From NCBI RefSeq assembly GCF_004119495.1, contig NZ_NRQU01000004.1:62001-126000 (forward strand): DNA of 64,000 nt. The letters run 5' to 3'. This document shows, in pieces, positions 9,282 through 18,126 of this stretch. Positions within the stretch are counted from its first letter, which is position 1. Each line of letters begins with the position of its first letter. The stretch comes from Flavobacterium sp. YO12 (GTDB lineage Bacteria > Bacteroidota > Bacteroidia > Flavobacteriales > Flavobacteriaceae). The notes below the pieces were generated by a model. That model was not told the DNA's origin. It did not search any database and worked only from the letters and a program-made list of their open reading frames with translations. A program made the translations under genes and the position numbers.

Positions 9282-11324
9282 TCAACTTTTCTTAAAATTA
9301 GAAATTCCAGTATTCAGCCATTCTAAATACTCATCAATATCAGGATTATAAGCTGAAGTTTCATTTAGCTTTTCTCCTTCATTATTCACCAATACATAAA
9401 AAGGCTGTGCATTTGTTTTATATTTTATAGTTTGAAATTCGCTCCATTTCTGACCAATATATTTTATTTTTTTACCAGTTAATTCAGAAACCTTTTGTTC
9501 ATGTGAAGCTAATTCTCTTTTATCATCAACATATAAAGAAATCAAAACCAGATCGCCTTTTAGAATTTTCTGAACCTTATCGTCAGACCAAACGTTATCT
9601 TCCATCTTACGGCAATTTACACAAGCATGTCCCGTAAAATCAATCATAACCGGCTTACCCATTTTTCTAGCATACTGCATTCCTAAATCGTAATCTCTAA
9701 AAGCCATAATATCGTGAGGCCCCAGCTCAGCTCCTTCTGGCAGGTTTTCTGTTATTTCACGAGATTCGGAATTACTTAATCCATTCGGAATTTCGCTATA
9801 ATGCATTGGCGGTGGAAAACCACTGATCATTTTTAAAGGTGCACCCCAAATTCCAGGAATCAGATAAATAGTAAAGGCCAAAACCAAAACTCCTAATCCA
9901 AGTCTTCCAACACTAATATTCGAAACCGGACTATCATGAGGAAGCTGAATTTTTCCGAATAAATAAAAAGTCAATGTCCCGAAAATTGCGATCCAAATCG
10001 CTAAAAAAGTTTCTCTTTCCAGTAAATGCAATTGCAAAACTAAATCGGCATTCGATAAAAATTTAAACGCTAAAGCCATTTCCAGAAATCCCAAAAATAC
10101 TTTAACTGAATTCAGCCAGCCGCCAGATTTTGGAAGTGAATTTAACCAACCCGGAAATGCGGCAAATAAAGTAAAAGGCAATGCCAAAGCCAGAGAAAAA
10201 CCAAACATTCCAACAAAAGGTGCAATCCCTCCGCGCGAAGCAGCTTCAACAAGTAAAGTTCCAACAATTGGTCCCGTACAAGAAAAGGAGACAATCGCCA
10301 ATGCTAAAGCCATGAATAAAATTCCAACAACTCCGCCTTTATCTGCCTGCGAATCTACTTTGTTTGCCCACGCATTTGGAAGCATAATTTCGAATGCTCC
10401 TAAAAATGAAAAAGCAAAAAACATTAAAAGCACAAAAAATATAAGGTTAAACCACACGTTCGTTGAAAGTGCATTTAAAGAATCTGCACCAAAAAACCAG
10501 GTTACAACTGCGCCTAAAAAAATATAAATAGCGATAATTGAAATTCCGTAAAAAACAGCTTTTCTAATACCCTGAGACTTAGTTTTACTTTGTTTGGTAA
10601 AAAAGCTTACCGTCATAGGAATCATTGGAAAAACACAAGGTGTTAACAAGGCCGCAAATCCAGAGAAAAAAGACAGTAAAAAAATCGACCTTAAACTTCT
10701 TGATTCCGTTTCAGGCTGTTGTTTTTTCAGCTCTTTTTTGGGCGTTTTTTCAGCTTCTGTCTGAATTATTTCTTCTGTCTTTTCTTTTACAACAGTGGCA
10801 GAAGAATCAATCTCTGCTGTTTTAATTTCTTTCTTCGCATCACTTTCTATTAATGTTACTGCTTTCGCAGACGGACTAACGGTAAACTCCAGTTCGTCTG
10901 AACTTGGCGGAAGACAGTTTTCATCATTGCAAACCATAAATTCAACTTCTGCCTTTATGGTGAAAGGCTTTGATGAAAGTATTTTAACTCGCTGTCTAAA
11001 AGTGGTTTCTTTTTCAAAAAACTTAATCAGCATTTTAAAAATCGGATCGTTGATAGTTTTTCCTTTTTCTTCTTTTACGGCACCAATTAGCTGAAATTCG
11101 GGTGCTTTTGTAAAGGTAAAACGAGTAGGAATCGGACCTCCGTCTGAAACTTCCTGACTGTATAAATGCCAGCCTGATTCGATTATTGCTTTTGCCTGCA
11201 ACTCGTATTCCGTATCGGAAATTTTCTCGATACTGGTTTTCCATTTTAACGGATTATAAATTTGAGCCTGTGTTATTATTGAAAACAACAACAAAAGACT
11301 CCCTAAAAATATGTTCTTGTTCAT
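9282..11324 (-). CDS. dsbD: Thiol:disulfide interchange protein DsbD
   Basis: Carries electrons from cytoplasmic thioredoxin across the inner membrane to periplasmic thioredoxin-fold proteins. Three parts are visible in 680 aa: signal peptide and DsbD-alpha domain with C132/C137 (MVCNDENCLPP); a multi-helix membrane domain with paired cysteines C230 (LLTPCVFPMIP) and C349 (VSFSCTGPIVG); and a C-terminal thioredoxin-like domain with C568/C571 (GHACVNCRKME). All cysteine pairs are intact. It lies just beyond the thioredoxin/peptidase genes on the same strand, but a strong terminator at 11344-11376 separates them, so it is probably transcribed on its own. It could supply reducing power to the two secreted thioredoxins upstream. 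Confidence 0.95.
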   Translation of the reverse strand: MNKNIFLGSLLLLFSIITQAQIYNPLKWKTSIEKISDTEYELQAKAIIESGWHLYSQEVSDGGPIPTRFTFTKAPEFQLIGAVKEEKGKTINDPIFKMLIKFFEKETTFRQRVKILSSKPFTIKAEVEFMVCNDENCLPPSSDELEFTVSPSAKAVTLIESDAKKEIKTAEIDSSATVVKEKTEEIIQTEAEKTPKKELKKQQPETESRSLRSIFLLSFFSGFAALLTPCVFPMIPMTVSFFTKQSKTKSQGIRKAVFYGISIIAIYIFLGAVVTWFFGADSLNALSTNVWFNLIFFVLLMFFAFSFLGAFEIMLPNAWANKVDSQADKGGVVGILFMALALAIVSFSCTGPIVGTLLVEAASRGGIAPFVGMFGFSLALALPFTLFAAFPGWLNSLPKSGGWLNSVKVFLGFLEMALAFKFLSNADLVLQLHLLERETFLAIWIAIFGTLTFYLFGKIQLPHDSPVSNISVGRLGLGVLVLAFTIYLIPGIWGAPLKMISGFPPPMHYSEIPNGLSNSESREITENLPEGAELGPHDIMAFRDYDLGMQYARKMGKPVMIDFTGHACVNCRKMEDNVWSDDKVQKILKGDLVLISLYVDDKRELASHEQKVSELTGKKIKYIGQKWSEFQTIKYKTNAQPFYVLVNNEGEKLNETSAYNPDIDEYLEWLNTGISNFKKS

Positions 11325-11343
11325 GGGTTATTTTTTTTAAAAA

Positions 11344-11376
11344 AAGAGGGTTGAATAGCAAAAAAACAACCCTCTT
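11344..11376 (-). terminator. Terminator after the M16 peptidase gene
   Basis: AAGAGGGTTG and CAACCCTCTT form a perfect 10-bp stem. On the minus strand it is followed by a run of T's (complement of 11335-11345). It ends the long minus-strand operon before dsbD. Confidence 0.85.
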
Positions 11377-11470
11377 GACAATCCTCTATAACAACTAATT
11401 TGCTTACTAATTCAAAATAATAATTGATAGGGAAAACAATTAAACTCTATTATTAAAAAAACTGATGAAA

Positions 11471-14281
11471 TTATTTTAATGGTTTGAAAACAACTTCGTA
11501 AGATTTTGCATTTTTAAAAAAAGTATTTGCAAAATCCTGAATGTCTTTTACTGTAACTGCATTTACAATATCAATGTAATTTTTTGGATCATCCATATTA
11601 ATATTATTTTCAAAATAATTGGAAATTAGATCCATGCTGTTAAAATTAAAATTTTGCTGATCTGCTTTTGCTTTGATATAGTTCTTACTTGTTTTTTCAA
11701 TATCTTCGTTCAAAATATCTCCTTTTCGGATTTTATCAATTTCCTGATATACAATTGGCAATAAATGTTCTACTTTATCTGCGTCACAATCAAATGCTAT
11801 ATTAAGATTAACAGTAGGTTTAGGAAGCTTCACTAAACTTCCACTAACCTGCGCTCCATATGTTCCTCCTTCTTTTTCTCTCAGGCTTTCAGTATATCTT
11901 AAAGTTAAAATATCACCTAAAAATGAAGCCAAAATTCTATTTTTTTGAGAGTAAGTAAAGTTGTCCTGAAACTTAATTTTAACGGAACTCTTTGGCGTTT
12001 CCATTTTTATAAAAACATCTTTGTCTATTTTATTAGAAACCCATTCAACTGTATTATCCTTAAACTTTTCTTTCCTTTTTATTCCAGGTATACTTGCAAT
12101 ATATTTTTCTAATAAAGGTTTTAAAACTTCAGGTTTAATATCACCCACAATATAAAATGTAAAATTGCTTACATCTGAAAAACGATCTAGATAGAAAGAT
12201 TTCATTTTATCAAAAGATAAATCGTCTATAAATTGTTGGTTTACTATCCTAACTTCTGGATTATTTTTACCATAAACAGCAAAACTTAAACTGTCGCTCA
12301 TTTTAGATGAAATATCATTTTGTCTGTTTTTTAAAGAATTTTGCATGTTTTGTTTAAACAAATTGTACTGGTTCTGATCAAATCTTGGTTTGACAAAACG
12401 TAAGTAAACCAATTGCATCATCGTTTCTGTATCCTTTGTATTTGCATTACCCGTAACTCTTTCTGACAAATTATCAATATCAGCCAAAACATTTACAATC
12501 TTTCCTTTTAGTACTTTTTCTAAGTCGGTACTCGAAAATGATGCAACACCTGACATCATTGCCAGATTTGCAGCACCAGCTATTGAGGGTATGTCTTTAG
12601 AGGAATATAAAGAAGATCCTCCAAAACTTTTTGCATTCAGCGTGACCGATTTTTTATTCTTATCAGCAAATTTATAATGCACTTTTATACCATTACTTAA
12701 TATGTAAGTAGTTGCTCCAATTTCTTTCGCTTCTTTTTCAGAAACAATTTTGCCGGGTTTTAAATCTGCTCCATCCATAAGAGATTTAGCAACAAAAGCA
12801 TCTACATAAGGTTGTAACGAAGCATCATTTTCTGCTTTCTCAATAATATCAAAAGCTTTTTCCTGATTCAGATTTTCTTCACCTTCTACACCTGTTACGG
12901 TTACCACTCGATTTTGTTTAGTGTATAATTTTAAAATTTCTTCTTGAAGAATTTTACTGTCCAGATTTTTCAAAATGTTTTTTGTCATTTCAAATTCTGC
13001 CGCAGGATCAGCAATAACTTCGTGATTTAAATAATCATCTTTCACCATTCCGATTACTTGTTTATGGGAAATCTCATTTAGTTTTTCTAAATAGTTTTCA
13101 TAACCAGAAATGGTTTCGGTAACTGCTCTCTCTATTTCTCCTTTTGAAAAACCAAATTTGTAAGCACGAACCCATTCGTTCATCACAGCCGTAAAAGCTT
13201 CTGCTTGTTTTCCTGGTTTTGGGCTTATACTTAATACAAAAACATCATTTAAACGAGAATATTTTTGATATCCTATTTGTGCGCCTTTAAACGGGCATTC
13301 TTGTTTTTGAGCCATTTCTCCCAAACGGTTATTCAAAATAGAAAAAGCAATACTTCTTTGTGTTGATTTTTCTAAATCGACATAAGTTCCTGTTGGTTTT
13401 TCAGCATTATGGCGAATCATGAAGCTGATATTTGAAGCTGAAATTTCTTTATCTAAAGCCAATTTAAAAGTCGGTTCTACTCGTTCTGGAATGGCAATTT
13501 CAAAACGCTTTTTAGGATTTACCGGCGTCGGAATATCAGCAAAAAGCTTTTTTATTTTGGCTTCAATTTCGTCCGCATTAATATCTCCAACAATAGCTAT
13601 TGCCTGTAAATCGGGACGATACCAATCTTTATAAAAATCTCTTAAAACTTGGTATTTAAAGTTCTTTACAATATCCATATCTCCAATCGGCATACGGTCT
13701 GCATACAGCGAATTGTTGTAATAATATGGTGCTAATTGATTGTAAATTCTTGCTCTTGCATTTTGTCTGGTACGCCATTCTTCAGTAATTACACCGCGTT
13801 CGGCATCAATTTCTTCATTGGTCAGAGACAAAAAGTTAGACCAATCGTGCAAAACCAATAAACAGGTATCAACAACGCCTCCGTCTTTTGACGGAATGTT
13901 GTCTAAGTTGTAAACCGTTTCGTCTGTACTGGTGTAGGCATTGATATTTTTCCCGAAAACAGCACCTTGCTTTTGAAGTGTATTCAGAATGCCTTTTCCT
14001 TCAAAATTTTTGGTTCCGTTAAACGCCATATGTTCCAGAAAATGCGCCAAACCTTTCTGCTGATCGTTTTCTAAAATAGAACCTACATTTTGAATGATAT
14101 AATAACTTGCTGTATTTTTATTTACCTCAGTAGGGTAAATATAATACGTCATTCCGTTTGGTAAAACGCCCTTTTTTATTTTTTGATTGACTGCGATTGG
14201 ATCTGTTGCTTTATAATTCTGTGCAAATGTCAAGCTTCCGATGAAAAGCAGTAAAACTGATATTTTTTTGGTGTACTTCAT
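11471..14281 (-). CDS. Secreted M16-family zinc metallopeptidase (two-domain, insulinase/pitrilysin type)
   Basis: A 936-aa peptidase with signal peptide (LLLFIGSLTFAQN). The zinc motif HxxEH is at H80-H84 (GLAHFLEHMAFNGT), with the third ligand E161 after the family's 76-residue spacing (ERGVITEEW). Two M16 halves are present, the second being the inactive C-terminal half with the substrate-binding RYTESLREKEGGTYGA signature. The family degrades peptides of modest size in an enclosed chamber. It sits 12 bases after the TlpA-like gene and is last before the terminator. In this island it plausibly degrades peptides imported by the SusC/SusD pair at 20440-25276. Confidence 0.93.
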   Translation of the reverse strand: MKYTKKISVLLLFIGSLTFAQNYKATDPIAVNQKIKKGVLPNGMTYYIYPTEVNKNTASYYIIQNVGSILENDQQKGLAHFLEHMAFNGTKNFEGKGILNTLQKQGAVFGKNINAYTSTDETVYNLDNIPSKDGGVVDTCLLVLHDWSNFLSLTNEEIDAERGVITEEWRTRQNARARIYNQLAPYYYNNSLYADRMPIGDMDIVKNFKYQVLRDFYKDWYRPDLQAIAIVGDINADEIEAKIKKLFADIPTPVNPKKRFEIAIPERVEPTFKLALDKEISASNISFMIRHNAEKPTGTYVDLEKSTQRSIAFSILNNRLGEMAQKQECPFKGAQIGYQKYSRLNDVFVLSISPKPGKQAEAFTAVMNEWVRAYKFGFSKGEIERAVTETISGYENYLEKLNEISHKQVIGMVKDDYLNHEVIADPAAEFEMTKNILKNLDSKILQEEILKLYTKQNRVVTVTGVEGEENLNQEKAFDIIEKAENDASLQPYVDAFVAKSLMDGADLKPGKIVSEKEAKEIGATTYILSNGIKVHYKFADKNKKSVTLNAKSFGGSSLYSSKDIPSIAGAANLAMMSGVASFSSTDLEKVLKGKIVNVLADIDNLSERVTGNANTKDTETMMQLVYLRFVKPRFDQNQYNLFKQNMQNSLKNRQNDISSKMSDSLSFAVYGKNNPEVRIVNQQFIDDLSFDKMKSFYLDRFSDVSNFTFYIVGDIKPEVLKPLLEKYIASIPGIKRKEKFKDNTVEWVSNKIDKDVFIKMETPKSSVKIKFQDNFTYSQKNRILASFLGDILTLRYTESLREKEGGTYGAQVSGSLVKLPKPTVNLNIAFDCDADKVEHLLPIVYQEIDKIRKGDILNEDIEKTSKNYIKAKADQQNFNFNSMDLISNYFENNINMDDPKNYIDIVNAVTVKDIQDFANTFFKNAKSYEVVFKPLK

Positions 14282-14293
14282 AAAGATTATGTA

Positions 14294-15676
14294 TTAACTC
14301 TTCAATAATTTATCCAGTTGTTCTCTCAATTCAGGATTAGATGGACGCAAAGCATCGGCATTGATAATGTTTCCTTTTGTGTCAAATAACAAAAATCTCG
14401 GAATTGCATTTACATCGTAATTTTTAGCTACATCAGAACTAAAATCTTTATCTGCCATTAACTGAATTCCTTTTAATTGTTCTTTGGTAACAAAATCTTT
14501 CCATTTTTGTGCGTCTTTTGGTTTATCTAATGAAAGACTTACGAATACAATATTTTTTCCGTGATAATCTTCTTCAATTTTTTTCATGTGCGGAATTTCA
14601 GCCTTACAAGGTCCACACCAAGTTGCCCATAAATCGATGTACACATATTTTCCTTTGAAATCAGAAAATGAAACTGGTTTATTATTAATATCATTATATG
14701 TAAAATCCAGTCCTTTCTGACCTACATTTTTATGAAGTACTTTTTCATATTCTAATAAAAATGATTTGCTTGTCGCAGAAATCATATAAGGTTTTATGCT
14801 TGGTGCAATTTTTTCATATTCTTCAATTTTCATTCTTGAATTTGCTACTACATCACGTAAATACACATCTTTTAGCGCAGGATCTGTAATATGATCTAAT
14901 GTTTCAACAATATCTAAACGCTTTGGAACTGCTGCACCGCTTACACTTACATAAAAGAAATAATTCGACATTAAAGCAACTCCGTTATGTAATTTTAACA
15001 AATCTGGATCTGTAAACTTTTTATCTGTCTGCCAAGTTTTTATAACCGCCGGACGATCGTCTTTATCTGGAAATGCAGTTCTAGGCATTCTGAAAAAAGT
15101 ATAAGTAGATTCTTCAACGTCTGTTGCTAATGCTAGTTTTAATAGCTTATTAAAATTAGCATCTTTTGTATTTATTGTTTTAGAAAATTCATTTGCTTTT
15201 GCAACTCCTTTATCAAGCCAAGGATAAAAATCTACGTAAGTTACATTTCCTCCAAGTCTTGCAAATGGAGCAAATTCGTTATAAATTTCATTTGCTTTTT
15301 GAACCAGAACATTCTGACCCACATTTTTTCCAGTCAAAACATAATGTTCTTTATTAATAACCAAATTGATATCTAATTTTGGTTCTAAATACAAACGAAT
15401 TAACTGACTTCTTGATTTAAATTGTCCATAATCAACATAATAAAAGCCAGCAGCTGAAACTGGTGTCATAAAGCCAAACTCCCCAAGCGGATTAACTTTT
15501 GCGGTCGCTGCAACGGCTGGCTTTCCATCTTCAACATTGTAAAGTGTAACTTCTTTAGCCTGAAAATCTGGAATCGAAATTGTTCCTTTAATTACAGCAT
15601 ATTCTGAAATGCTGCCTGCAAAACTCATTTGAACCGTAATAAAGGTCAAAATGAAATAAAAAATGTGTTTTTTCAT
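14294..15676 (-). CDS. TlpA-like thioredoxin-fold protein with N-terminal Bacteroidota-specific domain
   Basis: A 460-aa exported protein: signal peptide to about residue 20, a beta-rich domain (AVIKGTISIPDFQAKEVTLYN) of the kind found before TlpA domains in Bacteroidota, a helical middle part, then a thioredoxin domain from about 325 with the active site C354-G-P-C357 (WATWCGPCKAEIPHM) and cis-proline region NAIPRFLLFD. It is a periplasmic thiol-disulfide oxidoreductase, probably a reductase kept reduced by DsbD. It lies 27 bases after the aspartyl protease and 12 before the M16 gene, so it is cotranscribed with both. The substrate may be disulfides in imported peptides; that is inference. 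Confidence 0.9.
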   Translation of the reverse strand: MKKHIFYFILTFITVQMSFAGSISEYAVIKGTISIPDFQAKEVTLYNVEDGKPAVAATAKVNPLGEFGFMTPVSAAGFYYVDYGQFKSRSQLIRLYLEPKLDINLVINKEHYVLTGKNVGQNVLVQKANEIYNEFAPFARLGGNVTYVDFYPWLDKGVAKANEFSKTINTKDANFNKLLKLALATDVEESTYTFFRMPRTAFPDKDDRPAVIKTWQTDKKFTDPDLLKLHNGVALMSNYFFYVSVSGAAVPKRLDIVETLDHITDPALKDVYLRDVVANSRMKIEEYEKIAPSIKPYMISATSKSFLLEYEKVLHKNVGQKGLDFTYNDINNKPVSFSDFKGKYVYIDLWATWCGPCKAEIPHMKKIEEDYHGKNIVFVSLSLDKPKDAQKWKDFVTKEQLKGIQLMADKDFSSDVAKNYDVNAIPRFLLFDTKGNIINADALRPSNPELREQLDKLLKS

Positions 15677-15703
15677 GATAGTTTATTTGTTTTTTGATTG
15701 TTT

Positions 15704-17176
15704 TTAAATTGAAATACGCATCGACTGATCACCTTGTTCGATAATCAGGTCTTTACTTTCTTTATTGTCTTTTAGTTTTTTAAGATTTTCTGGTTTCAAT
15801 AAATCTTTGGCTTCAAAATCATTAATCTGCGTGATTTTTGCTCCAATTTTGATTTTCTTCAAGTCTTCATTTTGCTGGTCTATAATTCGTTTTACTATAA
15901 GATTCTGATTTTCGTCAAAATCCAAATTAAGTCCGGCGATATAAAATGAAGGTCTCTTTTTAAAGTTTTTATTTGGTTCTAAATAAACGGTCTTATGGAG
16001 TATATCAATTGTAAAATTGAAACGTTTTATTAAATCAATTCCCAAAGATCCATCGGCAAAAGCCCAGTTTTTATTAGCTTCGTCATATTCTTGAACTGCA
16101 ATTGTTACATCTGAAAAATTATTTCCGTTAATAACAACATTTGGTATTGCTCCGCCTACAATTTTAGTTTGTTTTCCTAAACTGTAATTAACAGATGTAT
16201 ATTCGGTTTTTAAACTGGCTTCCAGATTGTTTTTATGATTAAAAGGTCCGTACGCAATTAAGTCATAACCCGCGCCGGTATCAAAAGTAAAATTGCCTTC
16301 GACTGTTTTTTTATCTTCAAATGTCAGATTCATTTGTACGACCGGAAGCCCCGATTTATAATCAAAAACTAATGGTTTTGCTTTTCCCCAATAATTGAAA
16401 TTTCCAAAATTGTACAAATCAATTGTCATCGTATCAAAATTGACAGACGTGATATAATTGCGCAGTAAATTGGCGCCAAATAATCCATCATAAACACCAT
16501 GTTTTGGAAAAATAACAAGACCTTGATTTTTTAAAACCTGATCGCCAATGTAAATGGTATTGTCTGCGGAGTATTGTACTTGCTGACTTCCGCCAACCAC
16601 AGATGCCGATTTGCTTTTTGTAACTACAACTCCTGCTTTATAAGCACTGTCTGGATTTAAAGCCATTCCGTCTGCGCCTGTATCAAACAGCATTAAAAAT
16701 TCACGATCAGCTTTGTTTAACTTTATTTTTATGGCAATTCCGTTTTCTATAATTTCAAACGGAATGCTGGCCATTTTTTTTACCTCAGCATTTCGATCTA
16801 CTCTGTATAATCCGTCAAAAAAAGTAACATAGCGTATTTTGTTTTCTTTATTGAAAACTATTTGTGTGGGTTTCTTTTCTTTTCCTTTGAAACAAAAATC
16901 AGCCGAAACAAAAGTTTCGTCTTTAATTGTTGCCGATTTTCCAATTTGGATAGAATCTAAAACAGGAAAAGCGTTAAAAATAGTATTTAAATAAAATTCA
17001 TTTGAAGATGAATCTCCAGCGCCTACTGTAAATTCGGGCGCCAGAAGATTTTTTATATCATTATAATTTTTATTTTGAAAGGCTTTTTCAAAAGATTCAA
17101 TAGATTTTTGAGCGCTGTTTTGAGCGCAAACTGAATATCCAAAAATCAATATTGAAAATAAAAATATCTTTTTCAT
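15704..17176 (-). CDS. Secreted retropepsin-like aspartyl protease with two DTG motifs and a C-terminal PDZ-like domain
   Basis: A 490-aa protein with signal peptide ending VCAQN. Two aspartyl-protease lobes carry D165-T-G (FDTGADGMALN) and D299-T-G (FDTGAGYDLIAYG), so one chain could form the complete two-aspartate active site that retropepsins normally build as a dimer. Residues from about 410 (YIAGLNLDFDENQNLIVKRI ... GAKITQINDFEA) look like a PDZ domain. The first 130 residues resemble an NTF2-like or accessory domain. It lies between the two thioredoxin genes in the island, with only 6 bases to the upstream one. Likely role: periplasmic or surface proteolysis linked to peptide uptake. 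Confidence 0.85.
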   Translation of the reverse strand: MKKIFLFSILIFGYSVCAQNSAQKSIESFEKAFQNKNYNDIKNLLAPEFTVGAGDSSSNEFYLNTIFNAFPVLDSIQIGKSATIKDETFVSADFCFKGKEKKPTQIVFNKENKIRYVTFFDGLYRVDRNAEVKKMASIPFEIIENGIAIKIKLNKADREFLMLFDTGADGMALNPDSAYKAGVVVTKSKSASVVGGSQQVQYSADNTIYIGDQVLKNQGLVIFPKHGVYDGLFGANLLRNYITSVNFDTMTIDLYNFGNFNYWGKAKPLVFDYKSGLPVVQMNLTFEDKKTVEGNFTFDTGAGYDLIAYGPFNHKNNLEASLKTEYTSVNYSLGKQTKIVGGAIPNVVINGNNFSDVTIAVQEYDEANKNWAFADGSLGIDLIKRFNFTIDILHKTVYLEPNKNFKKRPSFYIAGLNLDFDENQNLIVKRIIDQQNEDLKKIKIGAKITQINDFEAKDLLKPENLKKLKDNKESKDLIIEQGDQSMRISI

Positions 17177-17182
17177 TTCGAT

Positions 17183-18055
17183 TTACTTTTGTAAAGAAGA
17201 AGGATTAACAACCACTTTTTCTACTCCAAAATCTTTCAATAAAATACCCTCAAATTTTGTCCAGTCTTCCGTAGAATAAAGTGGTTTCATTTCTTCAAGT
17301 AATTTTTTGAAAGCTGGTAAATCATTCGCTTTTTCGAATTCTTTTTTCTTACGCTGTAAAATGGTAAATACATGATTGGTCACACTTCCAGAACCGTAAT
17401 CTTTATAAAGCTGTTTTGCATTCTTTAAATAAAAATCATCGTATTGACGTCCGATTCTTAAACCGCTAATAATAACGAAAGGAACTTCGGCACTTAATGA
17501 AGGCTGTGCTTTTAAATAGGCATCCGCAGTTTCAAAAGAAACATTTCTTTTTCCGTTCAAATAAGCCTCTTTGTAAAAATCAGGATACTCTTTTTCCTTG
17601 ATTTCCGTACTGTACTTTTTGAAAATTCCTTTTTTAACTACTTCCTTTGCATTTTGCAGTAAAGTTGTGAATTGTTCTACGTTTTGAAAACCGCTTTCAA
17701 TATCAATTACTTTTCCATCTGCATTCATAAATAAAAAAGTCGGAAATCCGGTAACACCATACTTCATACATAATTTTTTACCGATTTCTTCTTTAAGAAT
17801 ATCGGATTTGAAAGTCACAAAATCAGCACTTAAAATTGCGGCAACTTTAGGATTTGGAAATACGTCCTTGTCCATTTGCGCACAAGGCATACATCCGGTA
17901 AAATACAAATCGACAAAGATTAATTTTTTCTCTGTTTGGGCTTGTTTTTTGGTTAATTCCCAACTGTCGTCAGTTGATTGTGTCTGTGCTTTTAAGGCAA
18001 TAGAAGAGTAGGCAAGCAGCAAAACTGCACTTGCGATTTTAAAAAAACGTTTCAT
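17183..18055 (-). CDS. Secreted thioredoxin-like protein (CxxC)
   Basis: The start is taken at 18055, giving 290 aa and a normal signal peptide (MKRFFKIASAVLLLAYSSIALKAQ). An upstream in-frame ATG at 18103 would put 16 poorly fitting residues before it and lies inside a hairpin. The thioredoxin domain has C55-M-P-C58 (YFTGCMPCAQMD) and cis-proline VTGFPTFLFMNADG, as in the thioredoxin_7/DsbD-gamma-like group. A helical C-terminal half of about 140 residues has no obvious motif. It heads the redox/peptidase half of the island after the hairpin at 18072-18110. Confidence 0.88.
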   Translation of the reverse strand: MKRFFKIASAVLLLAYSSIALKAQTQSTDDSWELTKKQAQTEKKLIFVDLYFTGCMPCAQMDKDVFPNPKVAAILSADFVTFKSDILKEEIGKKLCMKYGVTGFPTFLFMNADGKVIDIESGFQNVEQFTTLLQNAKEVVKKGIFKKYSTEIKEKEYPDFYKEAYLNGKRNVSFETADAYLKAQPSLSAEVPFVIISGLRIGRQYDDFYLKNAKQLYKDYGSGSVTNHVFTILQRKKKEFEKANDLPAFKKLLEEMKPLYSTEDWTKFEGILLKDFGVEKVVVNPSSLQK

Positions 18056-18071
18056 AAGATGTGGTTTTAAG

Positions 18072-18110
18072 AAACCGAATGAAGAATGAATTTCGCTCTT
18101 CATTCGGTTT
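18072..18110. terminator. Perfect 14-bp hairpin inside the long operon
   Basis: AAACCGAATGAAGA and TCTTCATTCGGTTT pair perfectly across an 11-base loop, 16 bases past the PKD-like lipoprotein stop. The T tract on the minus strand is poor, so it may be a partial terminator or a transcript-stabilising end that lowers expression of the following protease genes relative to susCD. Confidence 0.65.
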
Positions 18111-18126
18111 TATTTAAGGTTTTTAG

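Noticed and set aside
18056..18103. Earlier in-frame ATG for the thioredoxin-like gene
   Set aside because: It precedes the signal peptide with charged residues and overlaps the hairpin at 18072-18110.
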